NCBI GenBank assembly: GCA_004557315.1
Contig: SFEH01000011.1
Span: forward strand, 1-41,494
DNA: 41,494 bases
Direction of reading: 5' to 3'
Source of the DNA: Bacteroidales bacterium
GTDB taxonomy: Bacteria > Bacteroidota > Bacteroidia > Bacteroidales > UBA3663
Part shown: piece by piece, positions 9,109 through 17,720 of the stretch
Position numbering within the stretch: position 1 is the first letter of the stretch
How the letters are laid out: each line of letters opens with the position of its first letter
Position numbers and translations under genes: made by a program
Notes under the pieces: model-generated
The model's input: only the letters and a program-made list of their open reading frames with translations
Databases searched by the model: none
Told to the model about the DNA's origin: nothing

Positions 9109-9152
9109 GTAGAGAGTTAGACGAGTCCGGTAACTAACTCTCTACTTTTTTT
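9109..9152 (+). terminator. Rho-independent terminator
   Basis: A perfect 12-bp stem (GTAGAGAGTTAG, 9109-9120, with its complement 9134-9145), a 13-nt loop and seven T residues directly after the stem. Confidence 0.9.
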
Positions 9153-9185
9153 GTGCTAAATGGCATGTTGTAACGAAAAAATATA

Positions 9186-9193
9186 TATATTTG
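9186..9193 (+). promoter_or_regulatory. Promoter -7 element for the SGNH hydrolase gene
   Basis: TATATTTG followed by CACC matches the Bacteroidetes -7 box seen elsewhere in the window. No convincing -33 TTTG was found at the usual 19-21 nt. The start codon is 36 bases downstream. Confidence 0.5.
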
Positions 9194-9228
9194 CACCACA
9201 AATTACCAATTTACAAAACATTAAACCT

Positions 9229-9918
9229 ATGAAGAAGTTATTTCTTGCTCTTATTTTACTGCTGCCGGTTGCAGTATTAGCTCAGACTCGCGTCTCAATT
9301 TTTGGTGACAGTTATTCTACTTTTTTCGGCTCTATCCCTTCGACCCATGAGCCATGGTATGGTCCTGTAGGCAGCGGCTGGGAGAAGGAAGGTAATGATG
9401 TGACCAAGGTCGAGCAGACGTGGTGGCATCAGATGATTGAACGTATGGGCTGGCAACTCGAAATCAACAACTCATGGAGCGGCTCGACCGTGGGTTATTT
9501 CGGCTATCAGAATGAGAACTATCAGCCTCGTTCGTTCAATACCCGCGTGGCATATCTCGGTGAGCCTGACATCATCTTCTGTCTTGCAGGCACCAACGAC
9601 AGCTGGACAGGCGAGAACCCAGGCGAATACAAGTACGCCAACTGGACAGAAAATGACATGTGGTACTTCCGTCCTGCGTTGGCACGACTGTTGAGCACCA
9701 TGAAGCAGAACTATCCGCTGGCTAAGATCTACTTTGTGCTGAATACAGATCTGAAGGACTGGACCAACGAGTCGGTTCACGTAATCTGCAAGCACTATGA
9801 CGTGCCTTGCATCGACCTGCACGACATCGACAAGCAACTCGGTCACCCATCACAGAAAGGTATGAAGGCAATCGCCGATCAGGTGATTGAATATGTCCAA
9901 AACGAATCTGCCAAATAA
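9229..9918 (+). CDS. Secreted SGNH/GDSL-type hydrolase
   Basis: The chosen ATG at 9229 gives a 229-residue protein with a clean Sec signal (MKKLFLALIL to about residue 19). A longer frame beginning at 9160 would put non-signal residues first and start upstream of the promoter element. IFGDSYS supplies the nucleophile Ser28, AGTND is the block with the oxyanion Asn, and GHPS near the end gives His206. These mark an SGNH hydrolase acting in the periplasm or outside, probably a carbohydrate or lipid esterase. Its substrate cannot be told from sequence. It sits beside the sialate operon but has its own promoter, so joint function is only possible. Confidence 0.85.
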   Translation: MKKLFLALILLLPVAVLAQTRVSIFGDSYSTFFGSIPSTHEPWYGPVGSGWEKEGNDVTKVEQTWWHQMIERMGWQLEINNSWSGSTVGYFGYQNENYQPRSFNTRVAYLGEPDIIFCLAGTNDSWTGENPGEYKYANWTENDMWYFRPALARLLSTMKQNYPLAKIYFVLNTDLKDWTNESVHVICKHYDVPCIDLHDIDKQLGHPSQKGMKAIADQVIEYVQNESAK

Positions 9919-9930
9919 TAATAGGTTAGT

Positions 9931-9975
9931 ACCTGCTACACCTTAACACCTTCACACCCTAACATCTTGACATCA
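9931..9975. repeat. 9-nt period tract between convergent genes
   Basis: Five successive 9-mers, ACCTGCTAC, ACCTTAACA, CCTTCACAC, CCTAACATC and TTGACATCA, fill the spacer up to the stop of the broken kinase gene. They are degenerate and pyrimidine-rich on the plus strand. No other element is visible in this spacer. Confidence 0.5.
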
Positions 9976-11576
9976 TCAATATTTGAAGCTTGATCCGCCG
10001 ACAAACTCTCGCATGATGGATGTTGGCGGAATTTCTTTGTCCTGAATAGGAGTGAAATAATGGATGAACTTCAGGAGGCGGTGTGCCTCGGCATATTCGG
10101 GGCAGTTCTTTGGAACAGAGGCAAGTATTGGCTCGGCATGATTGCGCAAGACGGCAAACTCGATGTTGAGAGCTGAATTGAACATCACGTCGGCATTCTC
10201 CTGATATGGATATATCCATTTCTCTTCGCCCTCACATACGGCAGGCCATTGGCTGATTGTCTCGCGGGCGGTGAAGGCTCCCTTGTTGTAGTCGCGTATG
10301 ATGCGGCGGAGCAGACGGTTGTCGCGTGTCGGAATCCAGTTGTGGTCGTCGAGCGAGATAGCTGTGAGCGTCGAGGTATAGATCTTGTATTTGTACTGGT
10401 CGGGAATCTGGGCAGTAAGCATAGGATTGAGAGCGTGAATTCCCTCGATGAGCAGGATCTTGCCTTCGCCAAGCTGCAGTCGCTTGCCGTTGTACTCACG
10501 CTTTCCCGTGGTGAAGTTGTATTCAGGAATCTCGACCTTCTTGCCTTCGAGCAAAGCCTTGAGGTCGCGTTCCATGGTGAGGTTATCGACGGCCTTGATA
10601 TTCTCAAAGTCGTAGCGTCCGTCGGGGAACTTCGGTGTGTCAACTCGATTGACGAAGTAGTCATCGGTCGAGAACGATATAGGACGGGCACGATACGCAC
10701 AGGACGCTCTGGATCGCGATAGCGGCGGTCGATCTCTTCGGCTATCTTCACTATCTTCTTCTCCTGAAGAGCCTCGCTCACCTGTATCAGTTCGCTTGCC
10801 TGTCCATTTAGACAGGCGCGGTTGACGGCTCCCACATTGTGCAGACCCATGATCACGTTCCAGCGCACAGCCTCGGCAAACAGTTCGAAGGTCTTTGGCT
10901 GTGGAGTGCGTGGAGCAAGACACGAAGGGTCCTTGCGGTTTGGCACACGAAGCAGCATGCCATCGTTGTATATTTCTATGCCGAAGACCTTGAGATAACC
11001 AGCCGAAGGAACCAGTGCGCCATAGTAATAGTCGATGGTGTCACCAAGTGTATAGTAGTCGGAATAGAGTTGCCCGCAGGTCTCAAGCAGACGCACCTTG
11101 TCGGTGAAGCCACGGTCGCGGAATATCCTGACAGCCTCTTCGGTCAGTGCCTCTGTGCGACGGAATGGCATGTCCTTGTCAATGATCTCCTGCATGCGTG
11201 CTCTGATCTTTTCGACATCGCTTTCCTTGACCGGAGAACCATCGGCCTTGTGGAAGTTGCAGAAATAACCGCCAGAGATTGGGTGCTCGATGTACAGACG
11301 GCTGTCGGGGAAGACATCCTGACACGCCTTGTAGAGGACAAAGCACAGCGAACGCACATAGACTCGCATTCCGCTCGGGTCGCGCACGTCGAGGAACTCC
11401 ACATCGCGGTTCTGATAGACGCGGAACTTGAGTCCCTGTGAGGCATTGTTGACTTTGGCCGACACCGGAGGATAGGCGAAATTCAGCTCAGGGAACGCCT
11501 GGAATATCTCAAGCAAGGTCGTTCCCTCAGCGAAACTCTTTGTTATGTTGTTGTTTCTGCAACGGATCTGGAGCAT
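9976..11576 (-). pseudogene. TGS-domain nucleoside (uridine-type) kinase, broken by loss of the P-loop segment
   Basis: Two frames on the minus strand together encode most of the large Bacteroidetes nucleoside kinase. The first runs from the ATG at 11576 to about residue 296 (RIV, near 10689) and covers the TGS-like and threonyl-tRNA-synthetase-like N-terminal regions. The second frame resumes at 10689 with RPISFSTDDYF and encodes 237 residues of uridine-kinase domain (LIEGIHALNP, RLLRRIIRDY) to the stop at 9976. Between RIV and RPISF the family normally carries the Walker A segment, about 25 residues, which is absent here. A deletion whose length is not a multiple of three explains both the missing P-loop and the frame change. 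The product would lack kinase activity unless this is an assembly error. Confidence 0.8.
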
Positions 11577-11593
11577 GGATATCTTTAATTATT

Positions 11594-11738
11594 GGGGAGA
11601 TAAAGAAGTTAAAGAATATAAAGGAGTTAAAGACAAATGATGTTATTAATATTAGAAATAATATTCTTAAAAATAGAACAGACAATGCAACTATTGTCTT
11701 TATCTTCCTTTATCTTCTTTATCTCCTTTAACTTCCCC
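11594..11738. repeat. Inverted pair of 9-nt period tracts
   Basis: The left arm is purine-rich, with units GATAAAGAA, GTTAAAGAA, TATAAAGGA and GTTAAAGAC at 11599-11634. The right arm, at about 11694-11738, is built of GTCTTTATC, TTCTTTATC and TCCTTTAAC units and is the imperfect reverse complement of the left. The arms of about 43-45 bp are separated by about 57 bp of AT-rich DNA. The element fills the spacer between ddh and the broken kinase gene and could form a cruciform or long RNA hairpin. It has no terminal features of an insertion sequence. Confidence 0.7.
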
Positions 11739-11760
11739 CTTGGAATTGTTAATAAGACAC

Positions 11761-12660
11761 TTAAACAAGATGACGGATGAGTTCTTCCTTGTCGCCACAG
11801 AGCATGTCGATGACAGGAATCTCAATCATTGTGTAAGCTCCTGGCTGCTGCTTCATTGATGCACGAGCCACATTGATAAGCACCTGTGCAGTGAGAGCTG
11901 GGTTGTTGATCTTCATGTTGAACTCGAACAGCTGGTTGTGGGTCTTGCCAGAAACACCCTTGCGCACGAGATTGACACCATGACCAACGTCGTTGAGGTC
12001 ATCAACACAAGGAACCTGCTGAACGTGAGTCTCATCGTTGACGAAGTATGGATCAGCCTTGATGGCAGCTTCAACAGTCTTGAAATCAGCACCTTCCTCA
12101 AGCTCGACATAAACCATGCGGCGATGGATGCCTGTGCCTACAGGGATGGTCATAGAGAGAGCATCCTTGACACCTTCGATAGCGCGAACGGCAACCGAGT
12201 GACCCATCGAACGGCCTGGACCGAAGTTGGTGTATGACACCCCCTTTGGAGCAAGGCTCTGCATGAGTGAGCGGACAATAGAGTCAGAACCCGGATCCCA
12301 GCCGGCAGAGATGATGCTCACCGCATTGTGCTCTTTGGCAGCAGCATCGAGCGAACGGCGCAGATCGACGATCTGAGTGTGGATGTCGAACGAATCGACG
12401 GTGTTGATGCCGAGAGCAAGGCACTTCTTCGCATATTCCTCAACCTTGCGGGTAGGAGTAGCAAGGATGGCTACATCGACATTCTCAAGTTCTGTGATAT
12501 CCTTAACGACAGTGATGTCAGCAAGCTCTGCTGGTTTGTTCTCAGCTCCCTGACGGCGCACGATTCCAGCAAGCTCCATGTCTGGTGCAGTCTCAACTGC
12601 ATCGAGTGCATATTTGCCAATATTGCCATAACCAACGATGGCTACACGAATCTTTTCCAT
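11761..12660 (-). CDS. ddh: meso-Diaminopimelate D-dehydrogenase
   Basis: A 299-residue NADPH-dependent enzyme that makes meso-diaminopimelate directly from tetrahydrodipicolinate by reductive amination, for lysine and peptidoglycan. GYGNIG at residues 10-15 is the Rossmann nucleotide-binding loop. SAGWDPG (118-124) and FGPGRSMGHS are characteristic substrate-binding segments. The length is a little under the family's usual 320 or so residues. It reads away from the cyclophilin genes and has a possible -7 box at 12706-12713. The enzyme is typical for Bacteroidales and would supply the precursor that MurE adds before MurF (29906) acts. Confidence 0.93.
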   Translation of the reverse strand: MEKIRVAIVGYGNIGKYALDAVETAPDMELAGIVRRQGAENKPAELADITVVKDITELENVDVAILATPTRKVEEYAKKCLALGINTVDSFDIHTQIVDLRRSLDAAAKEHNAVSIISAGWDPGSDSIVRSLMQSLAPKGVSYTNFGPGRSMGHSVAVRAIEGVKDALSMTIPVGTGIHRRMVYVELEEGADFKTVEAAIKADPYFVNDETHVQQVPCVDDLNDVGHGVNLVRKGVSGKTHNQLFEFNMKINNPALTAQVLINVARASMKQQPGAYTMIEIPVIDMLCGDKEELIRHLV

Positions 12661-12705
12661 AAATAAATAATGTGTTTAATGATTTGCAATTTTGTTTTCC
12701 GTCGG

Positions 12706-12713
12706 CAAAGATA
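12706..12713 (-). promoter_or_regulatory. Possible ddh -7 element
   Basis: On the minus strand this reads TATCTTTG, matching TAnnTTTG. It is followed by C, as in the other promoters here. No -33 element is apparent at the expected distance. Confidence 0.4.
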
Positions 12714-12795
12714 AAGAAAAAATGTTTTCTTCTTGCATCGATTATGAACAAAATGTTTAATTTCGTCACATTTTTTGTGTGTTTTATCATGTTTT

Positions 12796-12828
12796 TTGTG
12801 AATAATCGAGCAAAAAACATTAACTTTG
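12796..12828 (+). promoter_or_regulatory. Promoter for cyclophilin operon
   Basis: TAACTTTG at 12821-12828 followed by CA is a good -7 box. TTG at 12796-12798 gives a 22-nt gap, slightly longer than usual. The start codon is 23 bases after the -7 box. Confidence 0.55.
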
Positions 12829-12851
12829 CATTTCATAAACAAAGAAATAAT

Positions 12852-13598
12852 ATGTCAAAAGTACAAATCAAGACATCGCTCGGCGATATTACAGTCCGCC
12901 TATATGACGAGACTCCGCTTCATCGTGATAATTTCATCAAACTTGCTAAGGAAGGCTATTACAACGGCACACTCTTCCATCGTGTGATCAAGAACTTTAT
13001 GATACAGGGTGGCGACCCTGACAGCAAGGGCGCAGCAGCAGGCGTGCAGCTTGGCACTGGCGGTCCTGGCTATACCGTGCCTGCCGAATTTGTCTATCCG
13101 CAGTATTTCCACAAGAAGGGAGCACTGGCTGCAGCACGACAGAGTGATCAGGTGAATCCAGAGAAGAAGTCGAGTGGCAGTCAGTTCTACATCGTAACTG
13201 GAGAGGTATATAGTGCCGGCAAGCTCACCCAGCTGGAGAAGCAGCGCGAGCAGAGGATGCTTCAGTCGATATTCGATTCGCTCGTAGTGGAAAACCGCGA
13301 CAAGATACTGCAGTTGCGACGCAACCGCGACCAGGCAGGTATTGCTGCCATCCAGGAGCAGCTTCAGAAAGACACTTTCGCAAAGGCAAAGGAAATGGGC
13401 AAGCCCAAGTTTACCGATGCACAGCGTGAGGCTTATACCACAATAGGTGGCACTCCATTCCTCGACAACGACTATACCGTGTTCGGTGAGGTTGAGGAAG
13501 GAATGGACGTCATCGATGCTATCCAGAACGTGGCAACAGGTGTGGGCGACCGTCCAAACACTGATGTGGTAATGATCGAGGTGAAAGTCATTGAATAA
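12852..13598 (+). CDS. Cyclophilin-type peptidyl-prolyl isomerase, cytoplasmic, with helical insertion
   Basis: The ATG at 12852 gives 248 residues without signal peptide. An upstream in-frame start would require reading through the promoter region and adds AT-rich, non-family residues. The protein catalyses cis-trans isomerisation of proline bonds. FHRVI (42-46), FMIQGGD (49-55) and SGSQFYIV are cyclophilin core and active-site motifs. Between FYIV and the last strands, about residues 118-190, lies a charged, probably helical insertion (for example EKQREQRM) not found in the compact 165-residue family members. The related lipoprotein gene follows 24 bases later, suggesting a duplicated pair serving the cytoplasm and the envelope. 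Confidence 0.9.
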   Translation: MSKVQIKTSLGDITVRLYDETPLHRDNFIKLAKEGYYNGTLFHRVIKNFMIQGGDPDSKGAAAGVQLGTGGPGYTVPAEFVYPQYFHKKGALAAARQSDQVNPEKKSSGSQFYIVTGEVYSAGKLTQLEKQREQRMLQSIFDSLVVENRDKILQLRRNRDQAGIAAIQEQLQKDTFAKAKEMGKPKFTDAQREAYTTIGGTPFLDNDYTVFGEVEEGMDVIDAIQNVATGVGDRPNTDVVMIEVKVIE

Positions 13599-13622
13599 TC
13601 ACCTAAACATACCATTGGCACT

Positions 13623-14312
13623 ATGAAGAAACTTGCTTCTCTTCTTATGGCTGTCCTTGCATTGGCAATGGTCAATGCAGGTTGCGCGACCAAGACAGTG
13701 GCTGAACCCGAGCTGACCATTTCGACCAACAAGGGCGATATAGTGGTGAAGCTCTACAACGAGACTCCGATCCATCGAGACAATTTCCTGCGTCTTGCCG
13801 AGACAGGTGCTTTGGACAGCACTCTATTTCACCGTGTGATCAAGGACTTCATGATTCAGGGTGGCGATCCTGACAGCCGTGGAGCTGCACCTGGAGTCTT
13901 CCTTGGTGAGGGCGAAGTGGGCGAGCCATTGCCTGCCGAGTTCCGCTATCCAAAGCTCTTCCACAAGCGCGGAGTTCTGGCAGCAGCACGCGAAGGCGAT
14001 GATGTCAACCCTGAACGCAAGTCATCGGGCAGCCAGTTCTACATTGTCTGGGGCAAGACCTTCGAGACAGATTCGCTGCTTGATGCCCGCTATGAGCAGA
14101 CCAAGCGCATGGGCACGGCTCCTATTGCCGATGAGGTGCGCGAGGCTTACCGCACATTGGGTGGCACGCCACATCTCGACGGCATATACACCGTGTTTGG
14201 TGAAGTGGTGTCGGGACTTGAGGTGGTTGATTCTATTCAGAACGTAGCGACCGACGAGAATGACCGACCAATAGAAGACGTTGTAGTAACATCAATAAAG
14301 ATCAATAAATGA
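13623..14312 (+). CDS. Cyclophilin-type peptidyl-prolyl isomerase, lipoprotein
   Basis: A 229-residue paralogue of the preceding gene with a lipoprotein signal: a hydrophobic stretch then NAGC, so Cys21 would be lipidated. The cyclophilin motifs FHRVIKDFMIQGGDP and SGSQFYIVWG are intact. The insertion after FYIV is shorter than in the cytoplasmic copy. It likely helps fold envelope proteins in the periplasm. The stop overlaps the start of the next MFS gene by four bases (ATGA), so the two are translationally coupled, although no functional link is obvious. Confidence 0.9.
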   Translation: MKKLASLLMAVLALAMVNAGCATKTVAEPELTISTNKGDIVVKLYNETPIHRDNFLRLAETGALDSTLFHRVIKDFMIQGGDPDSRGAAPGVFLGEGEVGEPLPAEFRYPKLFHKRGVLAAAREGDDVNPERKSSGSQFYIVWGKTFETDSLLDARYEQTKRMGTAPIADEVREAYRTLGGTPHLDGIYTVFGEVVSGLEVVDSIQNVATDENDRPIEDVVVTSIKINK

Positions 14313-15514
14313 AGACGATAGAAAAGCGCTATATGGTGCCATTCCTCTTGGTGAGCTCACTCTTCCTGCTCTGGGGATTGGCAAACAGCATGACAGACAC
14401 GTTGATTGCTGCATTCAAGAACGTGATGCAGATGAGCGACATACAGTCATCGCTCATTGTCTTTGCATTCTTCGGCTCATACTTCTGCTTTGCCTTGCCT
14501 GCGGCGCTTTTCATCCGTAAGTACAGCTATAAGGCAGGCGTGCTACTCGGCTTGTCGCTCTATGCTACTGGAGCCATCATGTTCTATCCTGCAGCACATA
14601 TCGCCATCTATGGCTTCTATCTGCTGTCGATCTATGTGCTCGCAGCCGGCTGCTCTATCCTTGAGACCACAGCCAACCCCTACATCCTTTCGATGGGTAG
14701 CCCAGAGACGGCGACCCGAAGGCTCAACATTGCGCAGTCGCTCAATCCTGTAGGCTCAATCTCGGGCATATTGCTCAGCCAGACGTTCATCCTTTCGCAC
14801 ATCAGCCTCGATGCCATCTCCGGCACATACATGGTCTTGGGCTTTGTTCTCATGGCTATACTCATTGTCATGGCGTTTGTCAAGATGCCATTGGGCAATG
14901 ACGGCAGCAGCGACGGACTTCTCCGCTCGACGCGCGAGTCGTTTGGCCGCCTTCTCCACAACAAGCGTTATGTCTTTGGCGTTGTCACCCAGTTCTTCTA
15001 CGTGGGAGCACAGACGGGAGTGTGGTCATACATCATCCGCATCATGATGAAGGAGTTTGGCATTGTCGAGCACGAAGCTGCTGATTTCTACCTTGCCTCG
15101 ATCATCTGTTTCTGCGTGGCTCGATGGTTCTTCACATGGCTCATGGGCTATTTCAAGCCTGCCAAGCTCATGGCAGTGGCAGCTATGTGCTGCATATTGC
15201 TCAGCGCTATCGTAGTGTGGGGTGCGGGAACAGGCTGGGTGCTGGCTACGGCACTCGTGCTGATCAGTTTCTTCATGAGCCTCCAGTTCCCTACCATCTA
15301 TGGCATTGCGCTCGAGGGCATTGGCGATGATGCCAAGATCGGAGCCTCGGGACTTATCATGGCCATACTTGGTGGAGCCATCATCACTCCGCTTCAGGGA
15401 AAGGTGAGCGACATGTTCGATATCAATACAGCCTATCTCGTTCCGTTGGTGTGCTTTGTGATCGTCTTTGCATATAGTTTGTATGGTTGCAGGAAAACGT
15501 CAAAGATTGGATAA
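14309..15514 (+). CDS. Sugar MFS transporter, FucP-like
   Basis: A 401-residue polytopic membrane protein with about 12 hydrophobic helices. The first helix carries FLLWGLANSMTDTL and a central loop has NIAQSLNPVGSISG. Both are typical of the fucose/glucose:proton symporter branch (FucP, GluP) common in Bacteroidetes. It would import a free sugar; which one cannot be decided, because no sugar catabolic gene is adjacent. It is the last gene of the cyclophilin transcript and is followed by a terminator at 15542-15573. Confidence 0.85.
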   Translation: MKTIEKRYMVPFLLVSSLFLLWGLANSMTDTLIAAFKNVMQMSDIQSSLIVFAFFGSYFCFALPAALFIRKYSYKAGVLLGLSLYATGAIMFYPAAHIAIYGFYLLSIYVLAAGCSILETTANPYILSMGSPETATRRLNIAQSLNPVGSISGILLSQTFILSHISLDAISGTYMVLGFVLMAILIVMAFVKMPLGNDGSSDGLLRSTRESFGRLLHNKRYVFGVVTQFFYVGAQTGVWSYIIRIMMKEFGIVEHEAADFYLASIICFCVARWFFTWLMGYFKPAKLMAVAAMCCILLSAIVVWGAGTGWVLATALVLISFFMSLQFPTIYGIALEGIGDDAKIGASGLIMAILGGAIITPLQGKVSDMFDINTAYLVPLVCFVIVFAYSLYGCRKTSKIG

Positions 15515-15541
15515 AAAAGTATAACTCCAAATTGCAAAATA

Positions 15542-15573
15542 CGGTTGTCAAACCGCTGTTTTTTTTTTTTTTT
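15542..15573 (+). terminator. Terminator after the FucP-like transporter
   Basis: A short stem CGGTT/AACCG (15542-15555) is followed after three bases by 15 T residues (15559-15573). The stem is weak but the T run is long. Confidence 0.6.
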
Positions 15574-15594
15574 CTGTGAAAAAATGTGAAATAA

Positions 15595-15625
15595 TTGGCA
15601 GGTAAATAATTAATATTTATCTTTG
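15595..15625 (+). promoter_or_regulatory. Promoter for the MATE transporter gene
   Basis: TTG (15595-15597), a 20-nt gap and TATCTTTG (15618-15625) match the Bacteroidetes consensus. The ATG lies 45 bases downstream. Confidence 0.75.
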
Positions 15626-15669
15626 TACAATTAACTATCGCAATAAAAGTACTCATTAGGCACACAATA

Positions 15670-17049
15670 ATGGCATACATAGACAAAAGATCTCAGGACT
15701 TGGCTAATAAACCTGTGGGCAGGCTGCTTTGGCAGTTTGCCGTTCCGAGTCTCATAGCTATGTCTGCCAACTCAATCTACAATCTTTGTGACAGCATGTT
15801 CATAGGACAGGGAGTAGGTCCGTTAGCTATTGCGGGCATTGCCATTTCCTTCCCTTTCATGAGCATCTCAAGTGCTTTTGGAGCAATGCTTGGTGTGGGT
15901 AGTGCGGCACAGACTTCTATTGCGATGGGCGAGGACAACAAGCGGCGCGGTCTGATCATCCTCGGCAATATGCTCCGTATGGATGTTTCCATCGCGCTTT
16001 GCTTCACCATCTTCGGACTGCTCTTCCTTGACCCTATCCTTCGACTGTTCGGTGCGAGCGACCAGACACTCCCTTATGCCCACGACTATATGCAGATCAT
16101 CATAGCGGGCAATATCATCACCCATGTCTTCCTTGGATTGTGCGACCAGCTTCGTGCGACGGGCAATCCTGCAAAGTCGATGAGGGCGCACCTGATAGCG
16201 GTGTTTGTCAACCTTATCCTTGATCCAATCTTCATCTTCGGACTTGACCTCGGAATCCGAGGAGCAGCTTTTGCCACTGTCCTGGGTCAGATATGCGGCT
16301 TGGTCTATGCCATCAGGTTCTTCTTCGACAAGAGCAATTTCTCGCATTTCAGCCGCGAAGGACTGATCTTCGATTTCCAGATCATCAAGGACATAGTTGC
16401 CATTGGCATGAGTCCGTTCCTCGTCAATGTGTGTGGTAGTGTCATTGTCATTGTCATCAACCACGCGCTGCTGATTCAGGGAGGAATGGATGGCGACATC
16501 TGTGTAGGTGTCTATGGTATAGCAAGCCGTTTGAACTCGCTTCTTGTCATGATGGTGTCGGGCTTCTCGCAGGGTATGCAGCCTATTGTGGGCTTCAACC
16601 TTGGAGCCAAAAAGATTGACCGCGTATATGGTGTGCTGAAGCATGCTTATGTCTATGCCACATGTATCATGACGGCAGGTTTCCTGTTTGTCTTCTTCGC
16701 GCCTGGAACGCTTGCTTCGCTCTTCACGAGCGACGACATAATGATTGAGCGATGCATTCCGGCATTCAGGATCATGCTCTGTGCCTTGCCATTGGTAGGC
16801 GGACAGATCATCACTACGACCTTCTTCCAGTCAATCAAGAAGCCGAAGATGTCGATCTTCCTGTCGATGACCCGTCAGCTCATCATCTTGCTGCCATTGC
16901 TCTTCATCCTGCCTCCAATCTTGGGCGTGAATGGCGTGTGGTGCTCAATACCAATATCAGAAGCAGGATCGGCTTTCCTTGCAATGTTCTTGCTCTGGAG
17001 GGAGCTTAAGAGCAATGATCATATCTCTCCGTTGTCGGCAAAGGAGTAA
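15670..17049 (+). CDS. MATE family efflux transporter
   Basis: A 459-residue membrane protein of about 12 helices in the multidrug and toxin extrusion family, which expels cationic compounds using sodium or proton gradients. The N-terminal PVGRLLWQFAVPSL and the following NSIYNLCDSMFIGQ are characteristic, as is the internally repeated second half beginning near residue 240 (ISPF-like MSPFLVNVCGS). It has its own promoter. Its 3' end overlaps the convergent radC gene by 31 bases. The substrate is unknown. Confidence 0.88.
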   Translation: MAYIDKRSQDLANKPVGRLLWQFAVPSLIAMSANSIYNLCDSMFIGQGVGPLAIAGIAISFPFMSISSAFGAMLGVGSAAQTSIAMGEDNKRRGLIILGNMLRMDVSIALCFTIFGLLFLDPILRLFGASDQTLPYAHDYMQIIIAGNIITHVFLGLCDQLRATGNPAKSMRAHLIAVFVNLILDPIFIFGLDLGIRGAAFATVLGQICGLVYAIRFFFDKSNFSHFSREGLIFDFQIIKDIVAIGMSPFLVNVCGSVIVIVINHALLIQGGMDGDICVGVYGIASRLNSLLVMMVSGFSQGMQPIVGFNLGAKKIDRVYGVLKHAYVYATCIMTAGFLFVFFAPGTLASLFTSDDIMIERCIPAFRIMLCALPLVGGQIITTTFFQSIKKPKMSIFLSMTRQLIILLPLLFILPPILGVNGVWCSIPISEAGSAFLAMFLLWRELKSNDHISPLSAKE

Positions 17050-17720
17050 TATTCACCATCGGAAATAATCAGATGATCTATGAGGCGTACGTCAAACAAG
17101 GCGAGCGCCTCTTTTGCTTTACTGGTCAGCGTCTTGTCGGGCTTGCTCGGGTTGATGCCCGAATGTGGATGGTTGTGACAGAGGGCGACATACGATGCCA
17201 TGTGCTCGATGGCAGGCTGCGTTATCTTGCGCAGGTCAGCACATGTGGCATCGACACTGCCGATGCTGAGTCGTTTCTTTATGAGAGGCTTGCCGTTCTT
17301 CGACATATAGAGAGCCCACAGCTCTTCGTGGTCGAGAGCCGAGAGTTCGGAGTTGAAATGTGCGAAGATCGACTCGCTGCATGATATTACCGAAGCGTTG
17401 ATGCGAGCCAGTTCTTCGGCGCGTGCCTTGCGTCGTCCGAGTTCAAGAGCTGCTTGTATGGTTGCGATTTTTGCGGGTCCTAAACCCTTTATCTTGTCAT
17501 TATGGTCGGCATTGCCGTTGCGCATTATGGTCTGGGCGAATTCCAAAATGTTGTTATGGCAACGTGAAAGAATGTTTCTTGCAATGTCAACTGCTGTCTG
17601 TCCTGAGTGACCTGTATTTATAAGAATGGCCAATAGCTCGGTCTCGGAGAGAGACTCTGGTCCATTGGCCATCATTTTTTCACGAGGACGATCGGATGAA
17701 GCCCAATCGTTGATCTTCAT
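17019..17720 (-). CDS. radC: RadC family JAB/MPN-domain protein
   Basis: A 233-residue protein with an N-terminal helix-hairpin-helix region (IKGLGPAKIATIQAALELG, about residues 77-95) and a C-terminal JAMM metal site: His182, His184 and Asp195 in CHNHPHSG...PSKPD. RadC was once linked to DNA repair, but its role remains unsettled; a metallopeptidase-like fold is clear. The ATG follows the stop of efp with no gap (TAAATG on the minus strand), so it is co-transcribed with efp. Its end overlaps the convergent MATE gene. Confidence 0.92.
   Translation of the reverse strand: MKINDWASSDRPREKMMANGPESLSETELLAILINTGHSGQTAVDIARNILSRCHNNILEFAQTIMRNGNADHNDKIKGLGPAKIATIQAALELGRRKARAEELARINASVISCSESIFAHFNSELSALDHEELWALYMSKNGKPLIKKRLSIGSVDATCADLRKITQPAIEHMASYVALCHNHPHSGINPSKPDKTLTSKAKEALALFDVRLIDHLIISDGEYYSFADNGEI

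Noticed and set aside
10185..10688. Continuation of the kinase N-terminal frame past RIV
   Set aside because: After residue 296 the frame encodes Ser/Arg/Thr-rich sequence without homology, while the other frame carries the true kinase domain; it is out-of-frame read-through.
12672..12851. Extended N-terminus for the cytoplasmic cyclophilin
   Set aside because: It would cover the promoter and encode AT-rich, phenylalanine-rich residues foreign to the family; the ATG at 12852 starts exactly at the core domain.
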